64,000 bases of DNA from Luteibacter aegosomaticola (GCF_023078475.1 NZ_CP095741.1:4934001-4998000); one strand, 5' to 3'. Numbered from the stretch's first letter, positions 52,974 through 62,616 are shown. Notes: generated by a model from the letters alone, not told the origin. Program-made: numbers and translations.

Positions 52974-53742
52974 TGCCCCAGGCATAGGCATCCATCGACA
53001 GCACGCCATAGGTTACGCCGCCATCGATCGCCATAGGCGTATCGCCAGCGGCCGCGGCCGCCGCGACCAGCAAGGGCAGGTAGTGTTCGTCGGTCGGGTG
53101 GGCCCGCAAGGCCGAGGGGGCACGCCGGCGATAGTCGCGCAGCGCTTCGGTATCGCCAGCGAGCACCGCCGCCTTCGCCCACGCCGCGAACTGCCGGGTG
53201 TAATCCTCAGGCTCGCGCGTAACCCGCGCTTCCCGGGTGTTATGGGTCAGGCTGCCCGAGCCCAGCACGGCTACTCCGCGGTCGCGTAACGGCGCCAGCG
53301 CCTTGCCAAGCCGCAGGGCCGAGTCGACGTCGAGGTTGTGCGGCATGGAGACCTGCAGCACCGGCGTATCCGCCTCCGGCCGTAGATAACGCAGCGGCAC
53401 CCACGCGCCGTGATCGAGCCCGCGCTCCGCATCCACCAGGGCGGTGAAACCGTGCTCGATCAACAGGCCTGCCGTCTCGGCGGCGAGCGATGGCAGCCCG
53501 GGCGCCGGATAGCTCAACGTATAGAGCTCCGGCGAGAAACCGCCGAAGTCATGCATCGTGGCGGGCCGGGGTGCACCCATGACCCGCACGCCGCACGTCT
53601 GCCAGTGCGGCGAGACCACGACGATGGCCGTAGCGCCAGCCAGGCGCTCGCCGAGCGTCGTGAGCTGGCTGCCGAGCAGGCCGGGCTCCAGGGCGAACGT
53701 GGGGGAGCCGTGGGAGACGAAGAGTGCAGGTGCGCGTTGCAT
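52966..53742 (-). CDS. ygiD: 4,5-DOPA-type extradiol dioxygenase (YgiD/LigB family)
   Basis: 258 residues from ATG 53742. Class III extradiol dioxygenase motifs: FVSHGSPTFALEPG, VVSPHWQTCGVRVM, RGLDHGAWVPLRYL, VLGSGSLTHNTREA and PTDEHYLPLLVAAA; the His residues in these are metal ligands or acid/base. The family opens catechol rings such as DOPA; the physiological substrate is unknown. It lies upstream of DUF2239 on the same strand, separated by 78 bp that hold the DUF2239 promoter. Confidence 0.9.
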   Translation of the reverse strand: MQRAPALFVSHGSPTFALEPGLLGSQLTTLGERLAGATAIVVVSPHWQTCGVRVMGAPRPATMHDFGGFSPELYTLSYPAPGLPSLAAETAGLLIEHGFTALVDAERGLDHGAWVPLRYLRPEADTPVLQVSMPHNLDVDSALRLGKALAPLRDRGVAVLGSGSLTHNTREARVTREPEDYTRQFAAWAKAAVLAGDTEALRDYRRRAPSALRAHPTDEHYLPLLVAAAAAAGDTPMAIDGGVTYGVLSMDAYAWGIH

Positions 53743-53832
53743 GGCGATGTGCCTGGCGGCGGGGGTGGGGGATGCCACTCAATGTAGGCATCGCCGCCGC
53801 GCGGATAAATCACCGTGGCGCGAACGGATTGT

Positions 53833-56790
53833 TCAGCCGACGAGTGCGGGCGCCCGGCCCAGCTCGTCCAGCGGCACCGGCCGCGAGAACAGGAAGCCCT
53901 GCATGGCGATGCAGCCCTCGTTTTCGAGCCATTCGCGCTGGCTCTGCGTCTCCACGCCCTCGGCCACTACCCGCAGGTTGAGGCTACGGGCCAGGAAGAT
54001 GATGGAACGGCAGATCGAGGCATCCGCCTTGTCTTCGAGCAGCGAGGTCGTGAAATGGCGATCCACCTTCATCTTGTCGAGCGGCAGGCGCGACAGATAG
54101 GTGAGGTTCGAATAGCCCGTACCGAAGTCATCGAGCGCGATGCTGACGCCCATGGCGCGCAGTTCGTGCAGCGTGCGAATGGCCCGCTCGGGCTCGTTCA
54201 TGAAGGCGCTCTCGGTGAGCTCGAGCTCCAGCGCCGAGGCGCTGGCCCCGGTTTCACGCAAGGCCTGGCGCACTTCGGCGACCAGATCCGAATGAGCGAG
54301 CTGCTGCGCCGAGATGTTCACGGCGATACGGCAACCTTCCCCCAACACCTCCACCACGCGGCGCTGCTGGCGGCAGGCCTCGCGCAGCACCCACTGGCCC
54401 ACCGACACGATGGCGCCGGTTTCTTCCAGCAAGGGAATCAACTGGTCGGGCCACGCGAGGTCGCCCGGCGCCATGGGCCAGCGCAACAGCGCTTCCACGC
54501 CGATCGGCTTGCCGGTGAGGCTATCGTGCTGGGTCTGCCAGGCCAGGGCGAGTTCCTGGTCCAGGTTGGCTGGGGCGAGCCGGCTGATGACGGTAAGACG
54601 CGCCATCGCCGTCGCGTGCATATCCGCCGAATAGCGCTTCCACGTATGCCGGCCGGAGCGCTTGGCATCGTACATCGCGGTATCGGCATTGCGGATCAGC
54701 GTATCCGCATCGGCACCGTCACGCGTCGCGAAGGCCACGCCGATGCTGCACTTCAGCCGCTGTACGGTGCCGCCCACTTCCATCGGCTCTTCGATCGCAC
54801 GCTGGATCCGCGGCAACACATCGAGCGCCTTCGCCGGTGGCCCACTGAAAGGCAGCATCGCCACGAATTCATCGCCACCGAAGCGGCCAATATGGCCGAG
54901 GCCGTCCAGTGCATCGCCTAGTTTGAGCGTCACATCACGCAGCACCTGGTCACCCAGCGTGTGGCCCAGTGCGTCGTTGATGAACTTGAAGTGGTCCAGG
55001 TCGATGAACAGCACCATGAGGCCGGTGTTGTCGCGGATGCACTCGCGCACCAACCCGTCGAGCTGCTCGCGCAAGGCGCGGCGGTTCGGCAGGCCGGTAA
55101 GTTCATCGTGGGTGGCCTGGTGGTTCAGGCGTTCTTCGTAACGGCGCTGCTCGGTCACGTCACGCACGATCACCAGCGTGCCGCGGCCGCGCGAGTCCTT
55201 GTATTCGGACAGCGCCAGCTCCGCCTCGAACGGCATGCCCTGCATGGGTTCGAGCCAGGCGATGACACCGGCGCTTTCGCCGTTGCCCGCACGGATCGCC
55301 GCCAGTGCGTCGTTATCCATGAGCTCCGCCGCGCCCCGGCCCGTGAGGACCTGGCCCGGCATGCCAAGCCGCTCCTCAGCGAGCGGATTGGCGAAATCGA
55401 TGTAGTCGTCACGCACCACCAGCAGGGGCAGCGGCATGCGTGCGAGCAGCTTGCGGTAAGCCGCTTCGCTCGCGGCCAGGTCGCGGTCGGAATCGCGCAA
55501 CCGCTGCCGCGTCTCGTGCAACGCGGTGATCTCGCTGATCGTGCCCGCGAGGATGGTGGTGCCTTCCTCGTTGGTAATCCGCGCCGCGCGCAGGTTCACC
55601 CGCAGTTCGTGGCCATCGGGGCGGCACAGGCGGTGTTCGAGCTCGTAGGGGCCGTCGCCGTGGGTGAAGCGTTCGACCCACGCGGCGATCGCCGGCCGGT
55701 CTTCTTCATGGACCAGTTGGTAATACGTGCCGAAACGGCCGCCCATGCGATCGATCGACAGGCCCGTGATCTCATAGACGTGCCCCGACCAGACGATGGT
55801 GCGCGAGCGCAGGTCGGCTTCCCACAGGCCGATATGGCCACTGCGCTGCACATCGCCGAGATGGCGCGCGCTGCGGGTGAGCGCTTCGAGCAGGGAACCC
55901 TGGCGCTCGTAGGCACGGCCGAGCCAGGCGGCCACGCCGTTGAGGATCAGCAGGAGCACCAAGGTCGCGATGACCGTGGCCTCCGCCTGGCGGATCCATT
56001 CGGCACGGATGGCACTGCGGTCCACCCCGACGCGAACGATCAGCGGATACATGGCCGAGGCCGACCAGGCGTACATGTAGTCGCCCTCGTCGTACGTACC
56101 CTGGCTACCCGGGGCCACGGACTTGAGGGTCCAGCGCTGGCCGGTGTATTCGCGGTTGCTGGCGAACAGATGGCCCTCCGGCGAGAACACGCTGAGCACT
56201 CCGCTGGCACTCAACATCGCGTGGCGAAGCATCTCGGTGGCACGTTCGCTATCGATGCGGGCACCGAATGAATCCGGCTCGGCGACGCGCGAATCCACAA
56301 GCACCCTGACGGTGGGACCAAGGCTCAGGTGGGCCGGCGACACGTTTACCCGGACGCTGGCACCCAGGGACTGGTGCCGGGGCGCGGCCATGGTCGGCTT
56401 CCAGTCGGTCGGAAGCCGGGAGTGGGTGGCGGCCAGAACGTTGCCGTCGGCATCCAGGGCTACGAAATTTCCTAATTCCGGATGCCGGGCCTGGACCTCG
56501 GCCAGGGCCGTGTTGAGCGGACCCGGGTCGGCGCTCGTCACATTATTCCGCAGGGCCAGCAGCGGCCCAAGGCTCGAATCGATGTCCTGGTCGAGCGCGC
56601 GGATGATCCCAGCGGAGGCACCGACGATCTGGCGGTGGCTGGCACCGATCATGCGTTGGTAGGCATCCACCTGTAGCCAGCCGACGATGGCGACCACGCC
56701 GATGGATAGCGCGGCTGCGGCCACGCTGAGCGCCAGCCGGATACGGCGCGCACGTAGCCTGGTCGCTCCTTTGTCCACCGCCCCTGTCAC
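53833..56790 (-). CDS. Membrane sensor with PAS, GGDEF and EAL domains
   Basis: 985 residues from GTG 56790 (GAGG ten bases upstream); a TTG at 56904 would add 38 residues with no clear ribosome site. TM1 (LALSVAAAALSIGVVAIVGW), a periplasmic sensing domain of about 230 residues, TM2 (TVIATLVLLLILNGVAAWLG), two PAS domains (IGLWEADLRSRTIVWSGHVY; LPLLVVRDDYIDFANPLAEE), GGDEF with intact RFGGDEFVAM and EAL with GVEALLRW and the loop DDFGTGYSNL. It could both make and degrade cyclic di-GMP. The RxxD inhibitory site before GGDEF is absent. Confidence 0.9.
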   Translation of the reverse strand: MTGAVDKGATRLRARRIRLALSVAAAALSIGVVAIVGWLQVDAYQRMIGASHRQIVGASAGIIRALDQDIDSSLGPLLALRNNVTSADPGPLNTALAEVQARHPELGNFVALDADGNVLAATHSRLPTDWKPTMAAPRHQSLGASVRVNVSPAHLSLGPTVRVLVDSRVAEPDSFGARIDSERATEMLRHAMLSASGVLSVFSPEGHLFASNREYTGQRWTLKSVAPGSQGTYDEGDYMYAWSASAMYPLIVRVGVDRSAIRAEWIRQAEATVIATLVLLLILNGVAAWLGRAYERQGSLLEALTRSARHLGDVQRSGHIGLWEADLRSRTIVWSGHVYEITGLSIDRMGGRFGTYYQLVHEEDRPAIAAWVERFTHGDGPYELEHRLCRPDGHELRVNLRAARITNEEGTTILAGTISEITALHETRQRLRDSDRDLAASEAAYRKLLARMPLPLLVVRDDYIDFANPLAEERLGMPGQVLTGRGAAELMDNDALAAIRAGNGESAGVIAWLEPMQGMPFEAELALSEYKDSRGRGTLVIVRDVTEQRRYEERLNHQATHDELTGLPNRRALREQLDGLVRECIRDNTGLMVLFIDLDHFKFINDALGHTLGDQVLRDVTLKLGDALDGLGHIGRFGGDEFVAMLPFSGPPAKALDVLPRIQRAIEEPMEVGGTVQRLKCSIGVAFATRDGADADTLIRNADTAMYDAKRSGRHTWKRYSADMHATAMARLTVISRLAPANLDQELALAWQTQHDSLTGKPIGVEALLRWPMAPGDLAWPDQLIPLLEETGAIVSVGQWVLREACRQQRRVVEVLGEGCRIAVNISAQQLAHSDLVAEVRQALRETGASASALELELTESAFMNEPERAIRTLHELRAMGVSIALDDFGTGYSNLTYLSRLPLDKMKVDRHFTTSLLEDKADASICRSIIFLARSLNLRVVAEGVETQSQREWLENEGCIAMQGFLFSRPVPLDELGRAPALVG

Positions 56791-57050
56791 TTCCGTAGTG
56801 CCTCGCCCGTGCCGTTTGAAAGGCCCGGGTATGCCGAGGCCTATACGCTTTATCGGCCACTCCCGTCCGCCCTTGAGATGACCCGTCGGCACACATCGTT
56901 CCAAGCCTGCGGTTAATCGGCGGAAATATTCTTTCCCTACCCTCTTTATTCACGCTGGCTGGACACTATTTACCGAACGATCCAGTTCTGAAATTTGCTT
57001 TTCGCCCCAGCGCCACACATAAACGTCCCACCATAAGGACCTGTTCCCCC

Positions 57051-57584
57051 ATGCGCTCGTCCCGCGTTGCCCTCGGCGTCCTCGCCGCGCTTTCCCTCAC
57101 CGTTGCCTCGCTCCCGGCCGCCGCCGACACCCATATCGAAGTCCAGGGTGGCCGCAGCTACATGGACAGCCACCCGACGGATGCTTTCTTCATCGAGTCG
57201 GTCTTCAACCCCTACCAGATTGGCGCCAGCCGCTTCACCTGGTCGCCGGACGTGTCGATCGGCTACATCAAGGGCCGCGACGTGGGCCGCTACGCAAATT
57301 CCCACCCGGGCGTAAACAACAACGTCTGGGTCGGCGCCGCCGGCGCCCGCCTGCACTACGGCGTGGATGGCGACTGGTACCACCCGTTCTTCTTCAGCTT
57401 CCAGGTCGCCGGCACGGCCGGTGGCCGCACCCAGGCCCTGTCCTCGGGCTACGAGTTCGTAAGCACGCTGGGCTGGCAGTGGAAGAACATCAGCTTCCAG
57501 CTCCGCCACATCTCGAACGGCAGCTTCAAGGAGCCGAACCGCGGCGAGACGATGGCGCTCATCGGTCTCGGGTTCGATATCTAA
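57051..57584 (+). CDS. pagL: Lipid A 3-O-deacylase (PagL-type acyloxyacyl hydrolase)
   Basis: 177 residues with a signal peptide (VLAALSLTVASLPAAADT). A small eight-strand outer membrane barrel. The C-terminal RHISNGSFKEPNRGE contains the PagL catalytic set: His153, Ser155 and probably Glu166. The barrel ends MALIGLGFDI. PagL removes the 3-O acyl chain from lipid A and lowers recognition of LPS. It diverges from the GGDEF-EAL gene; no PhoP-type box was identified. Slightly one residue shorter between His and Glu than in Pseudomonas PagL. Confidence 0.88.
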   Translation: MRSSRVALGVLAALSLTVASLPAAADTHIEVQGGRSYMDSHPTDAFFIESVFNPYQIGASRFTWSPDVSIGYIKGRDVGRYANSHPGVNNNVWVGAAGARLHYGVDGDWYHPFFFSFQVAGTAGGRTQALSSGYEFVSTLGWQWKNISFQLRHISNGSFKEPNRGETMALIGLGFDI

Positions 57585-57606
57585 CCGCGGAAACACGATC
57601 CCCTGT

Positions 57607-57701
57607 GTAGGAGCTCACCCTGTGAGCGACGCCGTTCGCTACAGACCCACAAGGCCTGTAGCGGTATCGCGAAAGATGTCGCCCACAGGGTGGGCTCCTA
57701 C
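57607..57701. repeat. REPIN-like palindromic repeat, copy 5 (diverged left arm)
   Basis: 95 bp, forward orientation like copy 1. The left arm is GTAGGAGCTCACCCTGTGAG, while the right arm is the standard form. Compensating mismatches are absent, so the stem is weakened at two points. Confidence 0.9.
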
Positions 57702-57712
57702 GGTAGAGGCAC

Positions 57713-57748
57713 AAAAAAAAGGCCCGGCATACGCCGGGCCTTTTTTTT
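57713..57748. terminator. Bidirectional terminator between pagL and the EmrB gene
   Basis: Eight A, GGCCCGGC, loop ATAC, GCCGGGCC, eight T. A perfect terminator for both convergent genes. Confidence 0.95.
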
Positions 57749-57752
57749 AGCC

Positions 57753-59279
57753 TTAGTGGCCCGAGGCCGCTGGCCCGGCCTTGGCCGCGAACGGCGGCTT
57801 GGCGAGCCACACCACGAAGATCAGCGCCATGAACACGAAGCCGAGGATGTGGAACACCTCGTTGAACGAGATCTGGTACGCCTGCTGGGTGATCATCTGG
57901 TTCACCGAAGCGGCGGCATACGTCGGATCGCCATTGCCGATCTGAGTCAACGCCGCCTGCGCGCTGGGGTTATACGGCGTGATGTTCTCCGCCAGGCGTT
58001 CGTGGTGGACGATGGCGCGGTGATCCCACAGGAACGTGGTGAGCGAGGCCGCGAAGCTACCGCCCAGCGTACGCAGGAAGGTCGCCAGGCCCGAACCGGC
58101 CGCAATCTCACGCGGCTGCAGGTCGGAGAGCAGGATCGAGAGCACCGGCATGAAGAACAACGCCACGCCCAGGCCCTGGATCAGCTGCACCATCGCCACG
58201 TGGAAGAAGTCCACCTCGAGGTAGAACTCCGAACGCATGAAGCAGGTACCGCCCATCACCAGGAACGCGCCCGTCGCGAGCACACGCAGATCGAACTTGT
58301 GTGCATAGCGGCCGACGAACGGCGTAAGGATCACGGGCAGGATACCTAGGGGTGCCGAGGCGAAGCCGGCCCACGTGGAGGTGTAACCCACGTTGCGTTG
58401 CAACCACTGCGGCACCAGCAGGCCGATCGCGAAGAACGCCGCGTACGCCAGCACGAGACACAAGGTGCCCATGCGGAAGTTCCGATGGCGGAACAGCTTC
58501 AGGTTAACGATCGGATCCTTGTCCGTGAGCTCCCAGATCAGGAACACGGCCAGGCCAATCGCTGCCACGATCGCCGTAGCGATGATGAAGGGCGAGTTGA
58601 ACCAGTCTTCGTCGTTGCCCTTATCGAGCACCACCTGCAGCGCACCCACGCCGATGATCAGCGTGATCAGGCCCACGTAATCGACCTTGGGCTTTTCGGT
58701 CTGCTCCGGGCGCCCCTTCATCTGGTTCGAGACCACCATGGAGGCGAAGATGCCGATGGGAACGTTGATGAAGAAGATCCACGGCCAGGTGTAGTTGTCC
58801 GTGATCCAGCCACCGAGGATCGGGCCTGCGATAGGCGCAACGACGGTGACCATCGCGAGCAGGGCGAGTGCCATGCCGCGTTTTGCTGGTGGATAAATTG
58901 AGATCAGCAGCGACTGCGTGATCGGATACATCGGACCCGCCACCGCACCCTGGATGGCGCGGAACAGGATGAGCATGCTCATGCTCTGCGCGATACCGCA
59001 CAGGAACGAGGCCAGCGAGAACAGTAGCGTGGCCCACACGAACAGCTTGGTTTCACCAAAGCGACGGGTGAGGAAGCCGGTGAGCGGCAGCGCGATCGCG
59101 TTGCTCACCGCGAACGAGGTGATCACCCAGGTGCTCTGGTTGGAGCTGACGCCAAGGTTGCCCGCGATGGTCGGCAGCGACACGTTCGCGATGGTGGTGT
59201 CCAGCACCTGCATGAACGTCGCGAGCGATAGGCCGACCGTGGACAGCGCCAGGTTTGGCGGTCGAAATTCGGTGCTCAT
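57753..59279 (-). CDS. emrB: DHA2-family multidrug efflux permease (EmrB-like)
   Basis: 508 residues, 14 helices. LATFMQVLDTTIANVSLPTI with the D-T-T-I motif, STWVITSFAVSNAIALPLTG, FRAIQGAVAGPMYPITQSLL and GPILGGWITDNYTWPWIFFI are characteristic of EmrB/FarB. It exports hydrophobic toxicants with the adaptor encoded just upstream. Last gene of the marR-outer membrane factor-emrA-emrB operon, 83 bp after emrA. Confidence 0.95.
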   Translation of the reverse strand: MSTEFRPPNLALSTVGLSLATFMQVLDTTIANVSLPTIAGNLGVSSNQSTWVITSFAVSNAIALPLTGFLTRRFGETKLFVWATLLFSLASFLCGIAQSMSMLILFRAIQGAVAGPMYPITQSLLISIYPPAKRGMALALLAMVTVVAPIAGPILGGWITDNYTWPWIFFINVPIGIFASMVVSNQMKGRPEQTEKPKVDYVGLITLIIGVGALQVVLDKGNDEDWFNSPFIIATAIVAAIGLAVFLIWELTDKDPIVNLKLFRHRNFRMGTLCLVLAYAAFFAIGLLVPQWLQRNVGYTSTWAGFASAPLGILPVILTPFVGRYAHKFDLRVLATGAFLVMGGTCFMRSEFYLEVDFFHVAMVQLIQGLGVALFFMPVLSILLSDLQPREIAAGSGLATFLRTLGGSFAASLTTFLWDHRAIVHHERLAENITPYNPSAQAALTQIGNGDPTYAAASVNQMITQQAYQISFNEVFHILGFVFMALIFVVWLAKPPFAAKAGPAASGH

Positions 59280-59362
59280 GGATAAGCCTGGTCGTTAGAG
59301 AGTGGCAGTGAGGGAACCGCGGGCGCACTGTTCTTCAACGCGTGCGCCCGCAAAGCCTTCCC

Positions 59363-60577
59363 TTACTTCGGCGCCTTCTGCTGCTCGGCGCCATCGCCGG
59401 CCGACGCGTTCTCGTGGATGACGCTCGCGATGTCCTTGTCGGCATCGGCCAGCTGCTTGTCATACACGGTGGTCGAGAATTCGGGCTTGGTCGGCGCCTG
59501 CTGCGCCAGCAGCGGGCCGTTCTGGTCGTGCAGCGACACGGTGACCTTGGTCGACAGACCCAGGCGCAGCGGCTTTTCTTCGAGCTGCTTCGGGTCGGTG
59601 AAGACCACGCGGACCGGCACGCGCTGCACGATCTTGATCCAGTTACCGGTGGCGTTCTGCGCCGGCAGGATCGAGAACGCGCTGCCGCTACCCACGCCGA
59701 GGCTGCGGATCTTCGCCTTGTAGACCGTATCGCCACCGTACACGTCAGCGGTGACGTCCACCGGCTGGCCGATGCGCATCTTGGTCAGCTGGGTTTCCTT
59801 GAAGTTGGCATCGATCCACACCTCATGGAGCGGAACGACAGCCATCAGGGCGGCACCCGGCTGCACGCGCTGGCCGACCTGCACGCTGCGCTTGGCGACG
59901 TAACCGTCGGTCGGGGCAACGATGGTGGAACGCACGTAGTCGAGGTAAGCCGAGCGCAGCTTGGCAGCGGCGGCGCGCACATCCGGGTGCGAGGCGACGA
60001 CGGTGTCATCGACCAGCACCTTGCTGCTGCTGTACGACTGCTTGGCCGACGACAGGCTGCTTTCGGCCGAGGTCAGCGTATCGAGCGCGTGCGAGAGTTC
60101 TTCGGCCGAGATGGCACCCGTCTTCGCGAGATCGCGGCGGCGGTTGTAGTCGGCACGGGCACGGTCGACGGCGGTCTGGCGCACCGAGACATCGGCCTGG
60201 GCCGAGGTCACGTTGTTGTACAGGCCGCGCACGCGGCGCACGGTGGTGGCGAGGTTGGCGCGTGCGCTTTCCAGGGCCACTTCGGCGTCGCTCGGGTCGA
60301 GCTTCACCAGCACATCGCCCTGGTGGACGAGGTCGCCATCGTCGGCGCCGATCGAGGTGACCGTGCCGGCGATCTGCGGGGTGATCTGCACGACGTTGCC
60401 GTTGACGTACGCGTCATCGGTATCTTCGTACCAGCGGCCGTCCACGAAGTACCACACCGTCCACGCGATGGCCGCGAGGATGATGAGGGCGACGAGCAGC
60501 TTGAGGAAGAACCCACGACGGCTCTTCGGCGGTGGCGCCACGGTGGCGCCGGTCGGTGCGGTGGTTTCTTGTGACAT
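59363..60577 (-). CDS. emrA: HlyD/EmrA-family periplasmic adaptor
   Basis: 404 residues. An N-terminal anchor helix (FFLKLLVALIILAAIAWTVW), then YEDTDDAYVNGNVVQITPQI and VTSIGADDGDLVHQGDVLVK (first half of the lipoyl domain), a helical hairpin of about 100 residues, VRSTIVAPTDGYVAKRSVQV (second half) and a beta-barrel domain (WIDANFKETQLTKMRIGQPV). It bridges EmrB to the outer membrane factor. The C-terminal tail is Ala/Gln/Lys-rich and looks disordered. Confidence 0.95.
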   Translation of the reverse strand: MSQETTAPTGATVAPPPKSRRGFFLKLLVALIILAAIAWTVWYFVDGRWYEDTDDAYVNGNVVQITPQIAGTVTSIGADDGDLVHQGDVLVKLDPSDAEVALESARANLATTVRRVRGLYNNVTSAQADVSVRQTAVDRARADYNRRRDLAKTGAISAEELSHALDTLTSAESSLSSAKQSYSSSKVLVDDTVVASHPDVRAAAAKLRSAYLDYVRSTIVAPTDGYVAKRSVQVGQRVQPGAALMAVVPLHEVWIDANFKETQLTKMRIGQPVDVTADVYGGDTVYKAKIRSLGVGSGSAFSILPAQNATGNWIKIVQRVPVRVVFTDPKQLEEKPLRLGLSTKVTVSLHDQNGPLLAQQAPTKPEFSTTVYDKQLADADKDIASVIHENASAGDGAEQQKAPK

Positions 60578-60607
60578 CGGTATATGCCTTGGAAAGTGTG
60601 TGTGTTC

Positions 60608-62056
60608 TTAGTGGGCGGCGTCGGCGACGGGCTGGTCGCCGGCTTCGGGGCGGAAGCCGCCACCCAAGGCCTGGATGAGCTGCACGGAGGTATCGACCTG
60701 CTCGGCGCGCAGGGACACGAGACGCTGTTCGGCCTCGAGCAGCTGCTGGCGTACCGAGAGCGAGTCGAGGTAGCTGCCGACGCCCGCCTTGTAACGCTGC
60801 TGGGCCAGGTCGTAAGCCTGCTGGGCCGCATCGTGGGCACGCTGCTGCGCTTGCATCTGCGCGTTCAGCGAATCCAGGCCAGCGAGATCGTCGGCGACTT
60901 CATTCACCGCGCCCACGAGGGTCTGGTTGTACTGCGCCACGGCCAGGTCGTACTGCGCATCCTTGCCGGCAAGGTTCGCGCGGCGGCGGCCACCGTCGTA
61001 GATCGGCAGGCTCACCGCCGGCAGCACCTGCCAGAAGCGTGCAGCCGACGAGAACAGGTTGCTCGAACCACCGGCGACCTGCGCCGCGAGCACGCCGAGC
61101 GTCACGTTGGGCAGGAACTCCTTCTTCGCCGAATCGATATCCTTCGAGGCGGCTTCGACGCGCCAGCGCGCGGCGACCAGGTCGGCGCGGTGGCCGAGCA
61201 GATCGGCCGGCACGTTGGCCGGCACGGCGACGGCGGACGGTGCCAGCGTCGTCGGGCGCTCGATGGCGAGGCCGCGATCCGGACCCTTGCCGAGCAGCAT
61301 GGCGAGCTGGGTGCGCGCCGTGTCGATCGCGCGCTGGGCCACGGCCATCTCGCGTTCGGCCGAGGCGACTTCGCTATCCGACTGCTTCACCTGGATCTGG
61401 TTATCGACGCCGGCAGCGACACGCTGTTTGGTCAGGTCGCGCGAGGCACGGCTACGGTCGAGCTCGGCCTTGGCCACGTCCATCTGATCGAACGCGTAGC
61501 CGAGTTGTACATAGGCACGGGCCACGTTGGTCGAGATTTCGATGCGCGCGGCGCGGGCGTCCACTTCAGCGGCACGCTGCGAACCCACCGCAGCTTCAAA
61601 CGCATCGCGCTTGCCGCCCCACAGGTCGAGATCCCAGTTGAAGTTGCCGTAGCCGTACTTCGTCCAGCTGAAGTGGCCGAGTTCGTTACCGACCAGGCCC
61701 TGCGGGAGGTGCGCGCCGGCGGCGCCGCCACCGACGTTGAAGGTCGGGTCGCGGGCGGCGTCAGCCGAGCCGGCCTGCGCCTGTGCCTGGCGCACGCGGG
61801 CGTCGGCGACGGCGAGGTTCGGGCTGTCCTTCAGTGCTTCGTCGATCAGCGACGACAGGCGGGCATCGCCCAGCCCTGTCCACCAATCGGCGGCCGGCCA
61901 GGCCGAGGGGCTGGCATCACCGCGGCCGAGGCTCTTCTCGGCGTGGAGGGTGGCCGGGTCGGTCAGGTGGCCCTGCGTTTCCAGTCCACGGCTGGTGACA
62001 CAGCCGGAAAGGACGAAGGCGGCACCGATGGCCGCCACGAGTGTGTGCAGACGCAT
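60608..62056 (-). CDS. Outer membrane efflux lipoprotein (NodT family)
   Basis: 482 residues from ATG 62056, which has GAGG nine bases upstream. Signal peptide with lipobox (AAFVLSGC), then WWTGLGDARLSSLIDEALKD, the NodT-family start, and two OEP repeats (ARIEISTNVARAYVQLGYAF and the later AQYNQTLVGAVNEVADDLAG). It is the TolC-like exit duct of the EmrAB pump. Located between marR and emrA. It may also serve other pumps such as the RND permease at 49169, which lacks its own duct gene. Confidence 0.93.
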   Translation of the reverse strand: MRLHTLVAAIGAAFVLSGCVTSRGLETQGHLTDPATLHAEKSLGRGDASPSAWPAADWWTGLGDARLSSLIDEALKDSPNLAVADARVRQAQAQAGSADAARDPTFNVGGGAAGAHLPQGLVGNELGHFSWTKYGYGNFNWDLDLWGGKRDAFEAAVGSQRAAEVDARAARIEISTNVARAYVQLGYAFDQMDVAKAELDRSRASRDLTKQRVAAGVDNQIQVKQSDSEVASAEREMAVAQRAIDTARTQLAMLLGKGPDRGLAIERPTTLAPSAVAVPANVPADLLGHRADLVAARWRVEAASKDIDSAKKEFLPNVTLGVLAAQVAGGSSNLFSSAARFWQVLPAVSLPIYDGGRRRANLAGKDAQYDLAVAQYNQTLVGAVNEVADDLAGLDSLNAQMQAQQRAHDAAQQAYDLAQQRYKAGVGSYLDSLSVRQQLLEAEQRLVSLRAEQVDTSVQLIQALGGGFRPEAGDQPVADAAH

Positions 62057-62081
62057 GCGTTTTGCCTCAGGTTTTCTTAAT

Positions 62082-62540
62082 TCAGTTCGATTCGCGCAGC
62101 GCACACAACACGCGCTGCAGGTAATCAAGAAGGTGGCCCTGCTCTTCCGCGGACAGATCCTTCTGCGCGCGCTGGAGCGTGGCGACGTTGCTTTCGTGCA
62201 GGTGGCGCCACAGCGCCAGGCCAGCCTCGGTCAGTTCAATGCGCAGGGCACGGCGGTCTTGCTCATGCGGCTGGCGGCGCAGGTAGCCCTTGGCTTCCAG
62301 CTGGTCCAGCTGGCGCGTCATGGCGCCGCCGTCCAGGTCCACGGCACGCGCCAGCTCGGTGGCCGTCATCGGGCCCAGGTTGGCGAGGCGCTTTAGCACG
62401 TGGAACTGGGTGAACTTGAGGTCGGCGCCCAGCGCGGCCAGGTCAGCCTCGATAGCCCGCACGATTTCGCCGCGGACCATGCCGATAAGGGCGCCGAGGC
62501 TGTCTCGGCCGTCCGGGGAAGCGCACAGGTTGGTATTCAT
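62082..62540 (-). CDS. MarR-family repressor of the efflux operon
   Basis: 152 residues from ATG 62540. Winged HTH: LKRLANLGPMTATELARAVD, MTRQLDQLEAKGYLRRQPHE and the wing DRRALRIELTEAG. An ATG at 62549 is also in frame, but it lies within the -10 box of the promoter, so translation from 62540 is more likely. First gene of the operon with the duct, adaptor and permease genes; autorepression through the palindrome at 62554-62580 is expected, with release by a pump substrate. Confidence 0.93.
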   Translation of the reverse strand: MNTNLCASPDGRDSLGALIGMVRGEIVRAIEADLAALGADLKFTQFHVLKRLANLGPMTATELARAVDLDGGAMTRQLDQLEAKGYLRRQPHEQDRRALRIELTEAGLALWRHLHESNVATLQRAQKDLSAEEQGHLLDYLQRVLCALRESN

Positions 62541-62547
62541 GCCGCGC

Positions 62548-62580
62548 ATTCTATTGCCTGACTGATAGTTGTCAAGGCAA
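62548..62580 (-). promoter_or_regulatory. marR promoter with overlapping palindromic operator
   Basis: On the minus strand TTGACA (62570-62575), a 16-base spacer and TAGAAT (62548-62553) form a near-consensus promoter. The inverted repeat TTGCC(T)TGAC.../GTCA(A)GGCAA spans 62554-62580, covering the spacer and -35. The start codon at 62540 is only seven bases after the -10, so the transcript would start at or next to the ATG. Confidence 0.75.
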
Positions 62581-62616
62581 ATATGATTGCGCCAGATATT
62601 TTCAAGGGGCGGCTAG

